From positions 62,001-126,000 of the forward strand of contig JAXMBX010000003.1 of the NCBI GenBank assembly GCA_046349635.1: a stretch of DNA of 64,000 bases, written 5' to 3'. The number at the start of each line of letters is the position of its first letter. Position 1 is the stretch's first letter. Below, piece after piece: positions 9,348 to 18,677 of the stretch. This DNA is from JAXMBX01 sp046349635. GTDB lineage: Bacteria > Planctomycetota > Planctomycetia > Planctomycetales > Planctomycetaceae. The notes below the pieces were generated by a model. It did not search any database, was not told where the DNA came from, and saw only the letters and a program-made list of their open reading frames with translations. A program made the position numbers and the translations under genes.

Positions 9348-10252
9348 ATGAGGAGTGTGACCGATTGGACCGCAGGTTTAATTGGTACTGTCTTGTTATG
9401 CGCCGGCTTATTCTGCGCCCGGCTGCGAGTCCGGCCTCAAAGCCCCTCCCCCCGGCTACCCCGGCCGCATCTTCGGGGCCCGCCTCGGTGACCGACACCC
9501 CTGCTCCCCCCTCTGTCTCGCAAGTGACCGACAAGAAGCCGGCTTCCACTGATAAGCCTTCCGCTAAGCCACCCGCCAGCCAGCCCGCCGCTCCCCCCGC
9601 GAAAACCCCTGCCGCTCAATCCTCCGCCTCTGCAGCGGTCGAATCTCCCCCGAAAATCGAGACGCCGAAGACCGAAACTCCCAAAACCGAAACATCGAAA
9701 CCGGACACCCCGCCGCAACTCGCCGCCGCCACCCCGACCCCTCCCAAGACGACACCTGCCCCCGCCGCCAAAGACTCCAAACCGGCCCAGCCATCCGCTC
9801 CCGAGGACAACGAAGTCCGCCTCCTGGTCAAGGAAAAGACCTTCAAGAACGAGGGGAAAGTCCTCCGCGTCTCCTACGATGACATCGACCTCATCAAGGT
9901 TCTGAATCTGAAGAAACCCACTCCCAACGTCATGGATCTCATGCCCGGCTGGTTGAAATCCCTGGAAGGGAAACGGGTTCGCATGCGCGGCTTCATGTAC
10001 CCCCCCTATCAGCAGGAGGGCATCGATCATTTTGTCTTTTGTCGCGATACCGGCGCCTGTTGTTTCGGGCCGAACCCCATCGTTTACTATATGATTGATG
10101 TGCGCATGAAGCCCGGCACGACCACGGACTACATTGAAAACCGTCCCTTCGACGTCGAAGGGACCTTCAGGATCAAGACCGCCGTTCTGGAAGGAACCGG
10201 CGAAGTGTACGAACTCTACCACCTCGAGCAGGCCTCGGTAGTACGCAAATAA
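9348..10252 (+). CDS. Probable lipoprotein with Pro/Ala-rich linker and DUF3299 domain (frameshifted near start)
   Basis: The frame from 9365 is open, but a better start is ATG 9348 (MRSVTDWTAGLIGTVLLCAG), a signal peptide in another frame. A one-base change near 9420 would create a lipobox (FCAGC), predicting a lipoprotein. A linker of about 120 residues rich in Pro, Ala, Lys and Thr, with PKTET-type repeats, precedes a DUF3299 domain with GKRVRMRGFMYPP and FVFCRDTGACCFGPNPI. It is a paralogue of the gene before it and probably acts outside the cytoplasmic membrane. Both sit downstream of the ABC exporter on the same strand. Confidence 0.8.
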
Positions 10253-10275
10253 CCCCCCCCAACGGGAGCCGTTGT

Positions 10276-11507
10276 ATGTCACCCTCCTCACAATCTCACA
10301 CCCGCCAAACCCACACCCGGACCCCCATGCAGCCCCACCGCGCGCTTCCTCTTGCGATCTGTCTCGCCCTCACCATCGGACTTTTCGGTGGTCTCTCGGG
10401 CGATGCTCTTCTCGCCTGTCCTTTCTGCGGCGCCGCGTCGATGACGTTGGCCGAACAGCTTTCCACCGCGGACGCGGCCGCTCTCGTGAAGTGGAGCAGC
10501 GGACAGAAGGAAAAAGGGGACGACCCCGGCTTTACCCTCTATGAGATCGTGAAGATCACCAAGGGTGCGGAGTCCTTCAAGCAGGGGGAAAAGATCAAGA
10601 TCCCCCGCTATCGCGAAGCCAAACCCGGAGACCTCTTCTTCGTCCTCGGCACAAAAGGGGAAAAGATTGACTGGGGGAGCCCGCTCGAAGTCACGGAAGC
10701 CAGTTTCAAGTACATCTCCGAAGCCCCCCCACCGACAGCACCCCGCAGAAGCGCTTGAGCTATTACCTCAAGTATCTGGAGAATCCCGACACCACGATCG
10801 CCAACGACGCCTTCGCCGAATTTGCGAACGCGCAATACAAGGACGTCGCCGCCCTCAAGAAGGAGATGTCCCCCGAAAAGCTCCGCAGTTGGATCGGCAA
10901 CAAGGATGTCCCGCAGACCCGCCTGGGACTGTACGGCATGATGCTCGGCCTCTGTGGCCAGGATCAGGATGCCAAGCTCCTGGAAAAGAAGATCACCGAG
11001 AACACCGATGAGTTCCGTCTGGGGATCGACGGCATCATGGGGGGCTATCTGCTCCTCACCAAGGACCAGGGCCTTTCCGTTATCGAGAACAGCAAATTCG
11101 TCGACAGCAAGGTTCCGTTCAGTGAAACCTTTGCCGCCATGCAGGCCATCCGTTTCATCTGGACCTACGGCGATGGCACCATCTCCCCCGACCGTCTCCG
11201 CCAATCCATGCGGATGCTCCTCGAACGCCCGGAACTCACCGACCTCGTGATCGCCGACCTCGCCCGTTGGAAGGATTGGAGCATCATGAGCAAACTGATG
11301 GGAATGTACGGCCAGGGGGCCTTTGATATTCCCAGCATCAAACGCGCAATCGTCCGTTACATGCTCGTCTGCTCCAAGGATATTCCCAAGGAAAAGGACG
11401 CCAAGCCCGGACCGCACGTGGCCCTCGCCAGGAAAAACCTGGAGGAACTCCGCGCGGCCGACCAGAAAACCGTCTCCGAAGCGGAACGCTTCTACATCAG
11501 TCCTTAA
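10276..11507 (+). CDS. Secreted planctomycete hypothetical protein (one frameshift)
   Basis: The start at 10276 has GGGAG upstream; a signal peptide follows (ALPLAICLALTIGLFGG) with cleavage before ACPFCGAAS. Two open frames (10276-10758 and 10755-11507) join if one base is restored in the run of seven C at about 10725, giving PTDSTPQKRLSYYLKYLE. The product of about 410 residues starts with a CPFCG motif and an OB- or SH3-like part (residues 60-150), followed by an alpha-helical, HEAT-like second half. Family members occur in planctomycetes, but no function is known to me. Confidence 0.75.
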
Positions 11508-11621
11508 CAGATGGAGAGCGGTTTCCTCCTGTTCCTCGACCCTCCTCGCTGGTAAACTGGATCTCGTGGGCCAAATTGTGTTTTTCGTCGTCTTGCGGGT
11601 CGGCCTGAGAGTTCTCAAGAC

Positions 11622-13334
11622 ATGCCCCACACACGTTTGTTGTTGAATACCTGCCTGATCGGCCTCTTCCTCTGGGCCGGATCAAATCTCGCCGTTGCGC
11701 AGCCCCCCGCCGCTGCCGAAAAAAACTCCCCCGAAAAACAATCCCCCGAAAAACAAACCGCTGAAAAACCATCGGAAGAGCAGATCGAGCAATGCCGCGA
11801 TAAGGCCATGGCCTACCTGCTCACCAACATGGCCCAGGGTGACCTCAGCTATCAGGCCTTCGTGGCGATGGCGTTGTTGAAATCCGAACATGCCGGCGAG
11901 GTCCCAGAAATTCAGGCCGTCGTCGACAAGATCCTCACCCGTTTCTCGGAGACGGATTTCAACCCCACGGATGAAGACAAATACAGCACCTGCGTCTTCC
12001 TGATCACTCTCGCCAACGCCGACCGGGAAAAATACAAGCCCCAGGTCCAGATGATCACCGACTACCTCGTCCGCGAGCAGGAAGCCAACGGCTCCTGGAC
12101 CTACGGACCGGCGCATGCCTACCGCGGCCGCGGTGACGTCAGTATCACGCAGTTCGTCGTTCTCGCCCTGTGGGATGCCGCCCGCTCCGGCGTCAAGATC
12201 CCCGGCAAGACCTGGGACAAGTGCGCCGAATGGCTCGTCAAGTTTCAGTTGTCCGATGGTGCCTTCTCCTATCACCCTCTCGAAACCGACACCACCAAGG
12301 AGGCGATGCACAGCATGACCGCCGCCGGGGTCAGTTCCCTGATGGTCATCCGGCTGCACCTCTATCCCCAAAGCCGAGTTCACTTCTCCCCCAACGGCGA
12401 AGTCATCCCCGTCGTCCAGCAGAAGAAGTTCGGCGTTCTGGAAACCACCCCTTCCGCCTCTGCCAATCCCGTGGCGGCACCGGACTACACTCCCAGAACC
12501 AGCCGCACCGATATCGACCGCGCCATCAGCGGGGGCATCCGCTGGCTCAACAAGCACTACACCCTCACTGATCCCACGGGTTGGAAGATCTACTACCTCT
12601 ATGCCATCGAACGTCTCGCCGCCATCGGCGGGATGAAGCAACTCGGCCCGCACGACTGGTACAACGAAGGAGCCACCGTCCTCGTCACGAAGCAGAATGC
12701 CAAAGGCAGCTGGATCGACGCCGGCTGGGATACCGAAGGCAAACTCCTTCTCTCCGGTGCGGGCTTTGCCGTCATGTTTCTCAGCAAGGCCACCGCCAAG
12801 ATTATCGACGCCCAGTTCGGAACCGGTCTCCTCATCGGCGGCCGCGGACTCCCCGATAACCTGAAAGATCTGCAGAACAACAACGGCTCCGTTCAGGTCC
12901 GCAAATCCAAAGGCTCCTTTGACGACTTGCTCGCCGAATTGGAAAAACCATCCAGCACGCACGTCGAGGCCGTGCAGACCGCCATCGTCGACAAGATCCT
13001 GACCGAGCGCCCGCAGGAGTTGATCAAGCAAAAAGATCGCATGAAGAAACTCGCGCGCGATCCCCGCCCGGAAGTCCGCCTCACCGCCATGTGGGCCTTG
13101 GGACGCACGAACGACCTCACCGTCGCCCCCGTCTTGATTCAGGGGCTGAAAGATCCCGATGAGTCTGTCGGCATGGAGGCCCGCAACTCCCTCCGCATTC
13201 TCAGCCGTAACCTCCGTGGCCTCAAACGCGAGATTGAGGACAAGTTTGAACCCCAGCAGGAATACAAGGTCTGGATGGAATGGTATCGTTCCATCCGCCC
13301 CTACAATGAACGTGACGATCTGATCCGCGACTGA
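11622..13334 (+). CDS. Secreted prenyltransferase/squalene-oxidase-repeat protein with HEAT-like C-terminus
   Basis: 570 residues, intact, with a signal peptide (LLLNTCLIGLFLWAGSNLAVA) and a short linker with tandem SPEKQ units. The body (about residues 55-410) is the alpha/alpha toroid of terpene-cyclase type, with QW-like repeats such as EQEANGSWTYG, KFQLSDGAFSYHP and AKGSWIDAGW. The catalytic DxDD of squalene-hopene cyclase is not seen, so a structural or binding role is likelier than cyclase activity. Residues 450-560 form HEAT-like helices (EVRLTAMWALGRTNDLTVAP). It lies just before a membrane protein on the same strand. Confidence 0.85.
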   Translation: MPHTRLLLNTCLIGLFLWAGSNLAVAQPPAAAEKNSPEKQSPEKQTAEKPSEEQIEQCRDKAMAYLLTNMAQGDLSYQAFVAMALLKSEHAGEVPEIQAVVDKILTRFSETDFNPTDEDKYSTCVFLITLANADREKYKPQVQMITDYLVREQEANGSWTYGPAHAYRGRGDVSITQFVVLALWDAARSGVKIPGKTWDKCAEWLVKFQLSDGAFSYHPLETDTTKEAMHSMTAAGVSSLMVIRLHLYPQSRVHFSPNGEVIPVVQQKKFGVLETTPSASANPVAAPDYTPRTSRTDIDRAISGGIRWLNKHYTLTDPTGWKIYYLYAIERLAAIGGMKQLGPHDWYNEGATVLVTKQNAKGSWIDAGWDTEGKLLLSGAGFAVMFLSKATAKIIDAQFGTGLLIGGRGLPDNLKDLQNNNGSVQVRKSKGSFDDLLAELEKPSSTHVEAVQTAIVDKILTERPQELIKQKDRMKKLARDPRPEVRLTAMWALGRTNDLTVAPVLIQGLKDPDESVGMEARNSLRILSRNLRGLKREIEDKFEPQQEYKVWMEWYRSIRPYNERDDLIRD

Positions 13335-13369
13335 AGCCCTTCCGTGAAACCACCGGTGAAAATTCTCTG

Positions 13370-14344
13370 ATGTCCCGCGTCTCACATATCCCCACCGCCG
13401 ACTCCAGCCTCCGGGCGACGCAATACGACCGCGTCAGTTCCGGCTTGATTGCGATCGTCTTCTGCCTGGCCTGCCTCGTGGCGGTCCTCACCATGTTCCT
13501 CTCCGGTGTGCAGTTCCAGGCCCCCAAGGTCGCCGTCCCCGTGCAACTCGCCCTCGAACCGGAAGATCCGGGCGGAACCGATGACGGCACCCCCGGCGAG
13601 TCTTTGCAGTTGGATTCCGACATGCCCCTCCGCGCGGATGCCACCACCGCGGAAAAAGTTGAAGAAGACAAATCCGACGTCAAGGACATCCTCGAAGAGG
13701 TCTCCAATCAGGACCAGGTCGTCGAAATTGATCGCAATGTTGCCGCCAATTCCTCCGCCGCTCCGGGAGAATCCAGCCCCTCCTTCGAATTCGCGACACC
13801 CGTCACCGGACGCCCCGGCAGTTCTCAGGGAACCGGCAAGAAAACCGGTTGGGGACGCGGAACCGGCAAAGGCGGCGGCTATCCCCGCGAGGAACGCTGG
13901 TTCGTCGGCTTCTCCGATACCGTCACCGTCAAGGAATACGCCCGCCAACTCGACTTCTTCCAGATCGAACTCGGCGCCCTGATGCCCGACGGCAAGATCT
14001 ACTACGTCTCCAATCTCAGCGATCCCAATCCCCAGAAACGCGAAGCCACCTCCGGCAAGGATGAAAAACGCCTCTACTTCACCTGGCGCGGCGGCGGACG
14101 GCGTCTCGCCGACCTCGAACTCCTCCGAAAGGCGGGACTCAATCCGGATGAGGCGGTCGTCATGCAGTTCTACGACCCCAACACGGAAAACATGCTGGCG
14201 CAACTGGAACTCGACTACCAGAACCAGAAGGCCAATACCATCCGCCGCACCTACTTTGCCATCGAGCCCGACACCAAAGGGGGCTACCGCTTCGTCGTCA
14301 CCAAGCAGATCACCTACAAGGACGTTCAGGCCGGCCGCGGCTAA
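13370..14344 (+). CDS. Membrane-anchored hypothetical protein
   Basis: 324 residues, intact. One N-terminal membrane helix (SGLIAIVFCLACLVAVLTMF), an acidic linker, a Gly/Lys-rich stretch near residues 145-165, then a folded domain from about 170 (ERWFVGFSDTVTVKEYARQL onwards). The layout resembles ExbD/TonB-type accessory proteins of planctomycetes. It starts 36 bp after the squalene-cyclase-like gene, so both are probably one operon. Function is unknown. Confidence 0.7.
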   Translation: MSRVSHIPTADSSLRATQYDRVSSGLIAIVFCLACLVAVLTMFLSGVQFQAPKVAVPVQLALEPEDPGGTDDGTPGESLQLDSDMPLRADATTAEKVEEDKSDVKDILEEVSNQDQVVEIDRNVAANSSAAPGESSPSFEFATPVTGRPGSSQGTGKKTGWGRGTGKGGGYPREERWFVGFSDTVTVKEYARQLDFFQIELGALMPDGKIYYVSNLSDPNPQKREATSGKDEKRLYFTWRGGGRRLADLELLRKAGLNPDEAVVMQFYDPNTENMLAQLELDYQNQKANTIRRTYFAIEPDTKGGYRFVVTKQITYKDVQAGRG

Positions 14345-14431
14345 TCTTTCTAAACGTCTCACCTTGTAGTAGATCATCGACGCTTAGTTGTCAGGTAATT
14401 CGGGTGGCATGCCCGCACTTCAAACTAGCGT

Positions 14432-14548
14432 GTAGCCCCGGTTGGTCGTATCAACCGACTGTGGTGGCGCAACCAAGGGAACCCCTTCAACTCGACTCAC
14501 TATTGTCTTTGGGTGAACTAGCCCGGAGGCGGTAGCGACGGGTTCCTG
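14432..14548 (+). repeat. Composite R3-R2 repeat, copy A
   Basis: TAGCCCCGGTTGGTCGTA opens the R3 half. CTCGACTCAC lies near the middle. GAACTAGCCCGGAGGCGG and CGGGTTCC close the R2 half. The length of 117 bp matches copies at 23531 and 24619. It lies in the 665-bp gap 14345-15009, where no gene is seen. Confidence 0.75.
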
Positions 14549-14603
14549 GATTGACCCTCTCCCCGCCTGACGCGTCTAGATGTGCGCGGCACTTGAGATC
14601 CTT

Positions 14604-14658
14604 CACCCTCTCCCCCCCGAGAGAGGGCAGGGTGAGGGGGCGGTCCAAGCGTCTCTGA
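14604..14658 (+). repeat. R1 dispersed repeat
   Basis: CACCCTCTCC, a CCGAG turn, GAGAGGGCAGGGTGAGGG, then CGGTCCAAGCGTCTCTGA. The first two parts form a hairpin. Related copies lie at 18509, 25193, 28227 and 32011. Confidence 0.8.
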
Positions 14659-14880
14659 TCTGCGCTCAAGTGTCTTATCAACTGCTCTCTCACGCAACCC
14701 GCATATCTCCGCCCTCAACCTCTGCCCACCCCGCACCTCGCATCAGCCCCGCGGCAATTCGCTAACCTCCGCGCATTAGTTCTTCAAGTCCGAAAAAACA
14801 ATCGCGCAGATTAATCGCTGGAACTTCCAGGGTTAATAGTGTCCAATAATCTCCACGGCATTTCTCTTTACTGCATTTCT

Positions 14881-14953
14881 AGATCGCATTGCGTTATCTG
14901 TAGTGTCTGTCGCGGAAGAAAACTCGGCAAAATCATCGATTTGAACGCGACAC
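14881..14953 (+). repeat. R6 palindromic repeat
   Basis: AGATCGCATTGCGTTATC, then TGTCTGTCGCG, AATCATCGATTT and ACGCGACAC. About 80% identical to the copy at 40038-40110 over its full length. Confidence 0.75.
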
Positions 14954-15009
14954 AGCCGCTTGCTCTTACGCTTAGCCCCGATCCAAACTCCTCTTCTGGA
15001 ATCCCTCAG

Positions 15010-15848
15010 ATGAATGACCAGACCCCAGCCGCGGCCGACCCCGGTGAACTGCAATTCAACGAGGCGGAATACTCTGCCCCGACCGACGCGAGGCGACCTG
15101 TACCGCCTGCAATCAGGCGATCCCCGATCAATATTTTCAGATCAACGTGATCCTCTGCGAAAAGTGCCTTACAGATCAAAACCCTCCTCACCGGCAGCGC
15201 GGTTTCCCCCGGTTCTTAAAGGCATCCCTCTTCGGACTCGCCGCCTCCTTCGGCAGGTTCTTGATTTACTTCGGTGTCCTCAAGCTCACCGGCCTGGAGA
15301 TCGGCCTCATCTCCATCCTCGTCGGATACATGGTCGGGTTTGCTGTCCGGTGTGGCTCCGGCGGGCGCGGCGGCATCTGCTGTATCAACTCATGGCCGTC
15401 TGCCTCACTTATCTTGCGATCGCCGCGAGCTATTCAGCCGTACTGATTCCGGAACTGTTGACGAAGCTGAAAAACGAAGACGCCGTCGCCAGCAAACCGA
15501 AAACGCCGAGAAATCCGACAAGGCCAGGAAGGCAGTCGAAGAACGTAGCCGCCAGATACCCCCCTCGCGGACACAAGAGACGCGGACGCCAAGAACGCAG
15601 ATGCGAAAACCGCGGAGAAAGACGATCCTGAACACTTGGAAAAGTTAACCCCCGTCGGATTTGTCGTCAGCATCGCCCGATCTTCGCGTTCCTGCTCGCA
15701 CTCCCGATTCTCGCCGGCATCATAGCCATCGGCCTGCTGATCGTGGGGTTTGCGGCTCTGGGAAGCATTCAAGCTGAACCGCAAGGTGAACCTTGTCATC
15801 ACGGGGCCACACAACGTCGGACGCACCCCAGACCAGGCCCCCGCATAA
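15010..15848 (+). CDS. Zinc-ribbon membrane protein (frameshifted)
   Basis: The start ATG at 15010 gives MNDQTPAAADPGELQFNEA. Joined frames give TACNQAIPDQYFQ and INVILCEKCL, a zinc-ribbon with CxxC pairs. Hydrophobic helices follow: FLIYFGVLKLTGLEIGLISI, VCLTYLAIAASYSAV and ALPILAGIIAIGLLIVG. The likely ending is LWEAFKLNRKVNLVITGPHN with TAA at 15846-15848, overlapping the ATG of the next gene. At least five frame changes are needed. The coupling with an M50 protease that also carries a zinc-ribbon suggests a joint membrane role. No named family. Confidence 0.65.
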
Positions 15849-16889
15849 TGCCTGATCCGACGCTTCATTGCCCCGCTTGTGCGACCGAACTCGCTCCCAA
15901 TCTGCTGACTTGCCCCACCTGCAGTCGGTTGGTCCATTCCGATCGCCTCAAGGCCCTGGCCGATCAAGCCGCACGCCGCCACTCCCGTGGATGCCCTCAT
16001 CGCCTGGCGGGAAGCGCTCGAACTGCTGCCTCCCGACACGCGGCAGTATGCCCTGATCCAGGCCAAGATCACCGCCCTCGGGCAGGTCGTGGATACCCTC
16101 GGTTCCCCACCCCCCTCCGCGGCGAAAACTACACAGGCGGGCGTCGGCAAAGCTGCCGGGGTCGGGGCCATTGCCCTGATTCTCTGGAAGTTCAAAGCCT
16201 TCCTGCTGCTGGCCCTCACCAAGGGGAAGGTGCTGCTCCTCGGCCTGACCAAGGCCAGCACTTTCTCGTCAATGATGCTCTCGTTCGGGGTCTACTGGAC
16301 CATGTTCGGCTGGCCCCTCGCCTTGGGCCTCGTACTCTCGATTTATATCCACGAAATGGGGCATGTCGTCACCCTCATGCGCTACGGCGTCAAGGCGACC
16401 GCCCCCATGTTCATCCCCGGCCTGGGGGCGATCATCCGGTTGCGCCAATCCTTGGACGACCCCCGCCAGGACGCCCGTTGTGGCCTTGCCGGGCCAATCT
16501 GGGGCTTGGGGGCTGCACTCGCATCGTACCTGCTGAATCTTGCCACCGGCCGCCCCATTTTTCTCGCCATTGCCAACCTCGGGGCTCTGATCAATTTGTT
16601 CAACTTGTTGCCGTTCTCCTCCCTTGATGGCGGCCCGCGCGCCCAGTCGACCGAACACAAACCAGCGGCACGGCTACGGCGGTGCTCGGGCTAGGGGCGA
16701 TCATGTCCTTCTGTGTGGGACACGAAACTGCAGGCCTCCTCGCCCTGTTGATGATCCGGAGCATTTTTACCGCCTTGACAGGCAAAGCCCCCAAAACTGC
16801 CGACCGTCCCGGATTGATCGCCTACCTCGCGCTTGGTCGCCGTGTTGACATTCATCGTCGACCGCCTCGCTCCCATGCCCCCCGCCTGA
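15848..16889 (+). CDS. Site-2-protease-like M50 metallopeptidase with N-terminal zinc ribbon (frameshifted)
   Basis: The ATG overlaps the previous stop. MPDPTLHCPACATELAPNLL then TCPTCSRLV is a zinc-ribbon with two CxxC pairs. In the second frame a multi-spanning region holds YIHEMGHVVTLMRYG, the HExxH zinc and catalytic motif of site-2 proteases, and near 16615 FSSLDGG, the LDG motif providing the third ligand. The last part, MSFCVGHETAGLLALLMIRS, ends in VDRLAPMPPA with TGA at 16887. Two or three frame changes are needed. Such proteases cleave membrane-bound substrates within the bilayer. Confidence 0.85.
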
Positions 16890-16890
16890 C
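16857..16890 (+). repeat. 34-bp direct repeat, copy 1 (3' end of the M50 gene)
   Basis: GTCGACCGCCTCGCTCCC then ATGCCCCCCGCCTGAC; repeated with one mismatch at 17669-17702. It encodes the shared C-terminal tail VDRLAPMPxA. Confidence 0.85.
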
Positions 16891-16985
16891 GCGCCAGATA
16901 ACCCATCCGCCGACACCGTGGGGTGTGAACGGTGTTAGCCACCTTCGGCAGTTTAAATCGTTCGAGACACATCAGGAATTCGATC

Positions 16986-17701
16986 ATGTTTCAGATCGCT
17001 GACACAACGAAAACTCGTGAGATCATCCACCTGTCAGACAAGGAGGAACTAGTCTATCTTGGACACAATGCGCAATTTGTAGAATGCGAGCTACACTTTC
17101 GGATGAAATCAAAGCGGAACTTGGTTCTCGCGTATTGCCAGTTTACCAGGTGCCAGATTGTTGCTGATGCTCCACTAAAAGGAGGGGATTTGGACGCTTT
17201 GTCAGCTCGGTGACTGTCAATTTCACGGAAAGTTCGAGGACAATCGGTTTGGCAACTGGCCTGAAGGGAATCCATTGAGCAACTGGCCTGAAGGGCATTC
17301 AAAACCTTTCGTAAACAAGTCATTTCCTGCAACTTTGTAGATTGCAACCTTCATCATTGCCAATTTTTTCGATGCGATATCCGAGACAAAACTTCAAAAA
17401 AGCTGGCCTGCTTTACTTTGGTGAATCCTATTGATGCCTGCAACGAGCTTGTGAAAAAATATTCCGATGAACCATGGTTGCAATACTGGGGGATGTCATT
17501 TGGGGAGCTATAGTTCGACAGGCAGGATCGCCACTCAGCGCGATGTCTTTTGATGCTCGACAAGTGGTCAAGTTTTACAGTAAACACGCAAGTGTAGATA
17601 TAAATATTGACCAGCTACAAAGTGCGTTGTCGTCTATCAGTGGTGTTTACATGTGGCGAGTCGCCCAAGTCGACCGCCTCGCTCCCATGCCCCACGCCTG
17701 A
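16986..17701 (+). CDS. Pentapeptide-like protein (frameshifted)
   Basis: The ATG at 16986 starts MFQIADTTKTREIIHLSDKE. Cys/Phe-rich strands follow (FVECELHFRM, LAYCQFTRCQI, then in other frames CQFHGKFEDNRFGNWPEGNP, SNWPEGH, HHCQFFRCDIRDK), resembling loose pentapeptide-repeat beta-helices common in planctomycetes. NELVKKYSDEPWLQYWG and DARQVVKFYSKHASVDI follow. The frame ends with VDRLAPMPHA, the same tail as the M50 protease, encoded by the 34-bp direct repeat. At least four frame changes are required. AT content is clearly higher than in the neighbours, suggesting foreign origin. Confidence 0.6.
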
Positions 17702-17702
17702 C
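17669..17702 (+). repeat. 34-bp direct repeat, copy 2
   Basis: Same sequence as 16857-16890 except one base (CCCAC for CCCCC). It forms the 3' end of the pentapeptide-like gene. Confidence 0.85.
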
Positions 17703-17743
17703 TTGCCCGGGGCCGCGCGGCTACAAGTAGTCAACTTAACTCC

Positions 17744-17799
17744 CCGGGTGGCCCGGATTCTTGAATCCGCGCGGCACGCGGCCGCAGAGGTCGCCGTTG
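17744..17799 (+). repeat. R4 dispersed repeat
   Basis: GGGTGGCCCGGATTCTTG then AATCC and a GC-rich stem, ending GAGGTCGCCGTT. Copies at 28734 and 35834. It lies in the 369-bp gap 17702-18070; no gene is seen there. Confidence 0.75.
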
Positions 17800-18070
17800 G
17801 GTCGCTGGGACGGCCCACCGTTAGCATTTCCTTCAACTGCTCTTCTGATCTACTGCTCACCCGCTCTCGCCCACAGGGCGCGGTGCCTCCTCAAACCGAC
17901 GTGCCCGGGCCCTCAAATCAAGGAAACGCCCCCAATGGAGAGTTTTTTGAGAGAATGACGTCTCCGGTGTCGATTTCAGCCCAGCCCATGCGACAAATGG
18001 AAGAGCGAGGGCCCAAATCCAGCCTCGAAACGCGACACCCTCATTTTCCGCACAAGGAGCGAAACGAATC

Positions 18071-18498
18071 ATGACAACGATCAATCCGTGGATTAACTTC
18101 AACGGAAATGCCGAGAGGAGCTTTTAACTTTTACAAGTCTGTTTTTGGGGGAGAGTTCACGCAGATCACTCGTTTCCAGGACCTGGCGAGCCCTGAATTT
18201 CCAGTCGCGGAACAAGAGGCCCACAAAATCATGCGCATTGCGCTCCCAGTGGCCAATGACGTGCCGAAGTCCTGGGACGCGTCAATGAACTCGAAAACCG
18301 ATCGAAAATAGCAATCAGCGCGAACAGCAAAGCGGAAGCCCACCAAGTTATTCCACGGCCTTTCCGCCGGCGGGTCCGTCGAAATGCCGCTGGCCGACAG
18401 TCCCCTGGGGCACCTACTTTGGAATGTTCCGAGACAAATTCGGCATCGAATGGATCGTCGAGTTCGATCAAAACAATAACAATCCGCCGCCCGGGTGA
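18071..18498 (+). CDS. VOC/glyoxalase-fold protein, PhnB-like (frameshifted)
   Basis: ATG at 18071 gives MTTINPWINFNGNAE; a shift near 18117 leads to AFNFYKSVFGGEFTQITRF. Later parts in other frames read VIHGLSAGGSVEMPLAD and WGTYFGMFRDKFGIEW then IVEFDQNNN. This is the typical order of the PhnB-like vicinal-oxygen-chelate family, small dimeric proteins of mostly unknown role (often annotated as 3-demethylubiquinone methyltransferase-like). Stop TGA at 18496. At least three frame changes are needed; length fits the usual 140 residues. Confidence 0.8.
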
Positions 18499-18508
18499 GC
18501 AACCTCAT

Positions 18509-18564
18509 CACCTCTCCCCCCGAGGGGAGAGGGCAGGGTGAGGGCCGCTCAAACGTCTCTCAGA
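18509..18564 (+). repeat. R1 dispersed repeat
   Basis: CACCTCTCCCCCCGAGGG, then GAGAGGGCAGGGTGAGGG, then CGCTCAAACGTCTCTC. Directly after the VOC gene stop; likely to act as a transcript-end hairpin. Confidence 0.75.
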
Positions 18565-18677
18565 CTGCGTCGTTTCCAGTTTGACGGGTGCCACTGCCGA
18601 GGCGGACTCGCCTCAGCAGTGCAATCACTGGACAACGCCAACACCACCGGCCACAAGCAGTCCAAGCGTCTGCCCCA

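Noticed and set aside
11682..13385. 567-aa minus-strand frame
   Set aside because: Antisense of the squalene-cyclase-like gene, which has a signal peptide and repeats; the antisense product has none.
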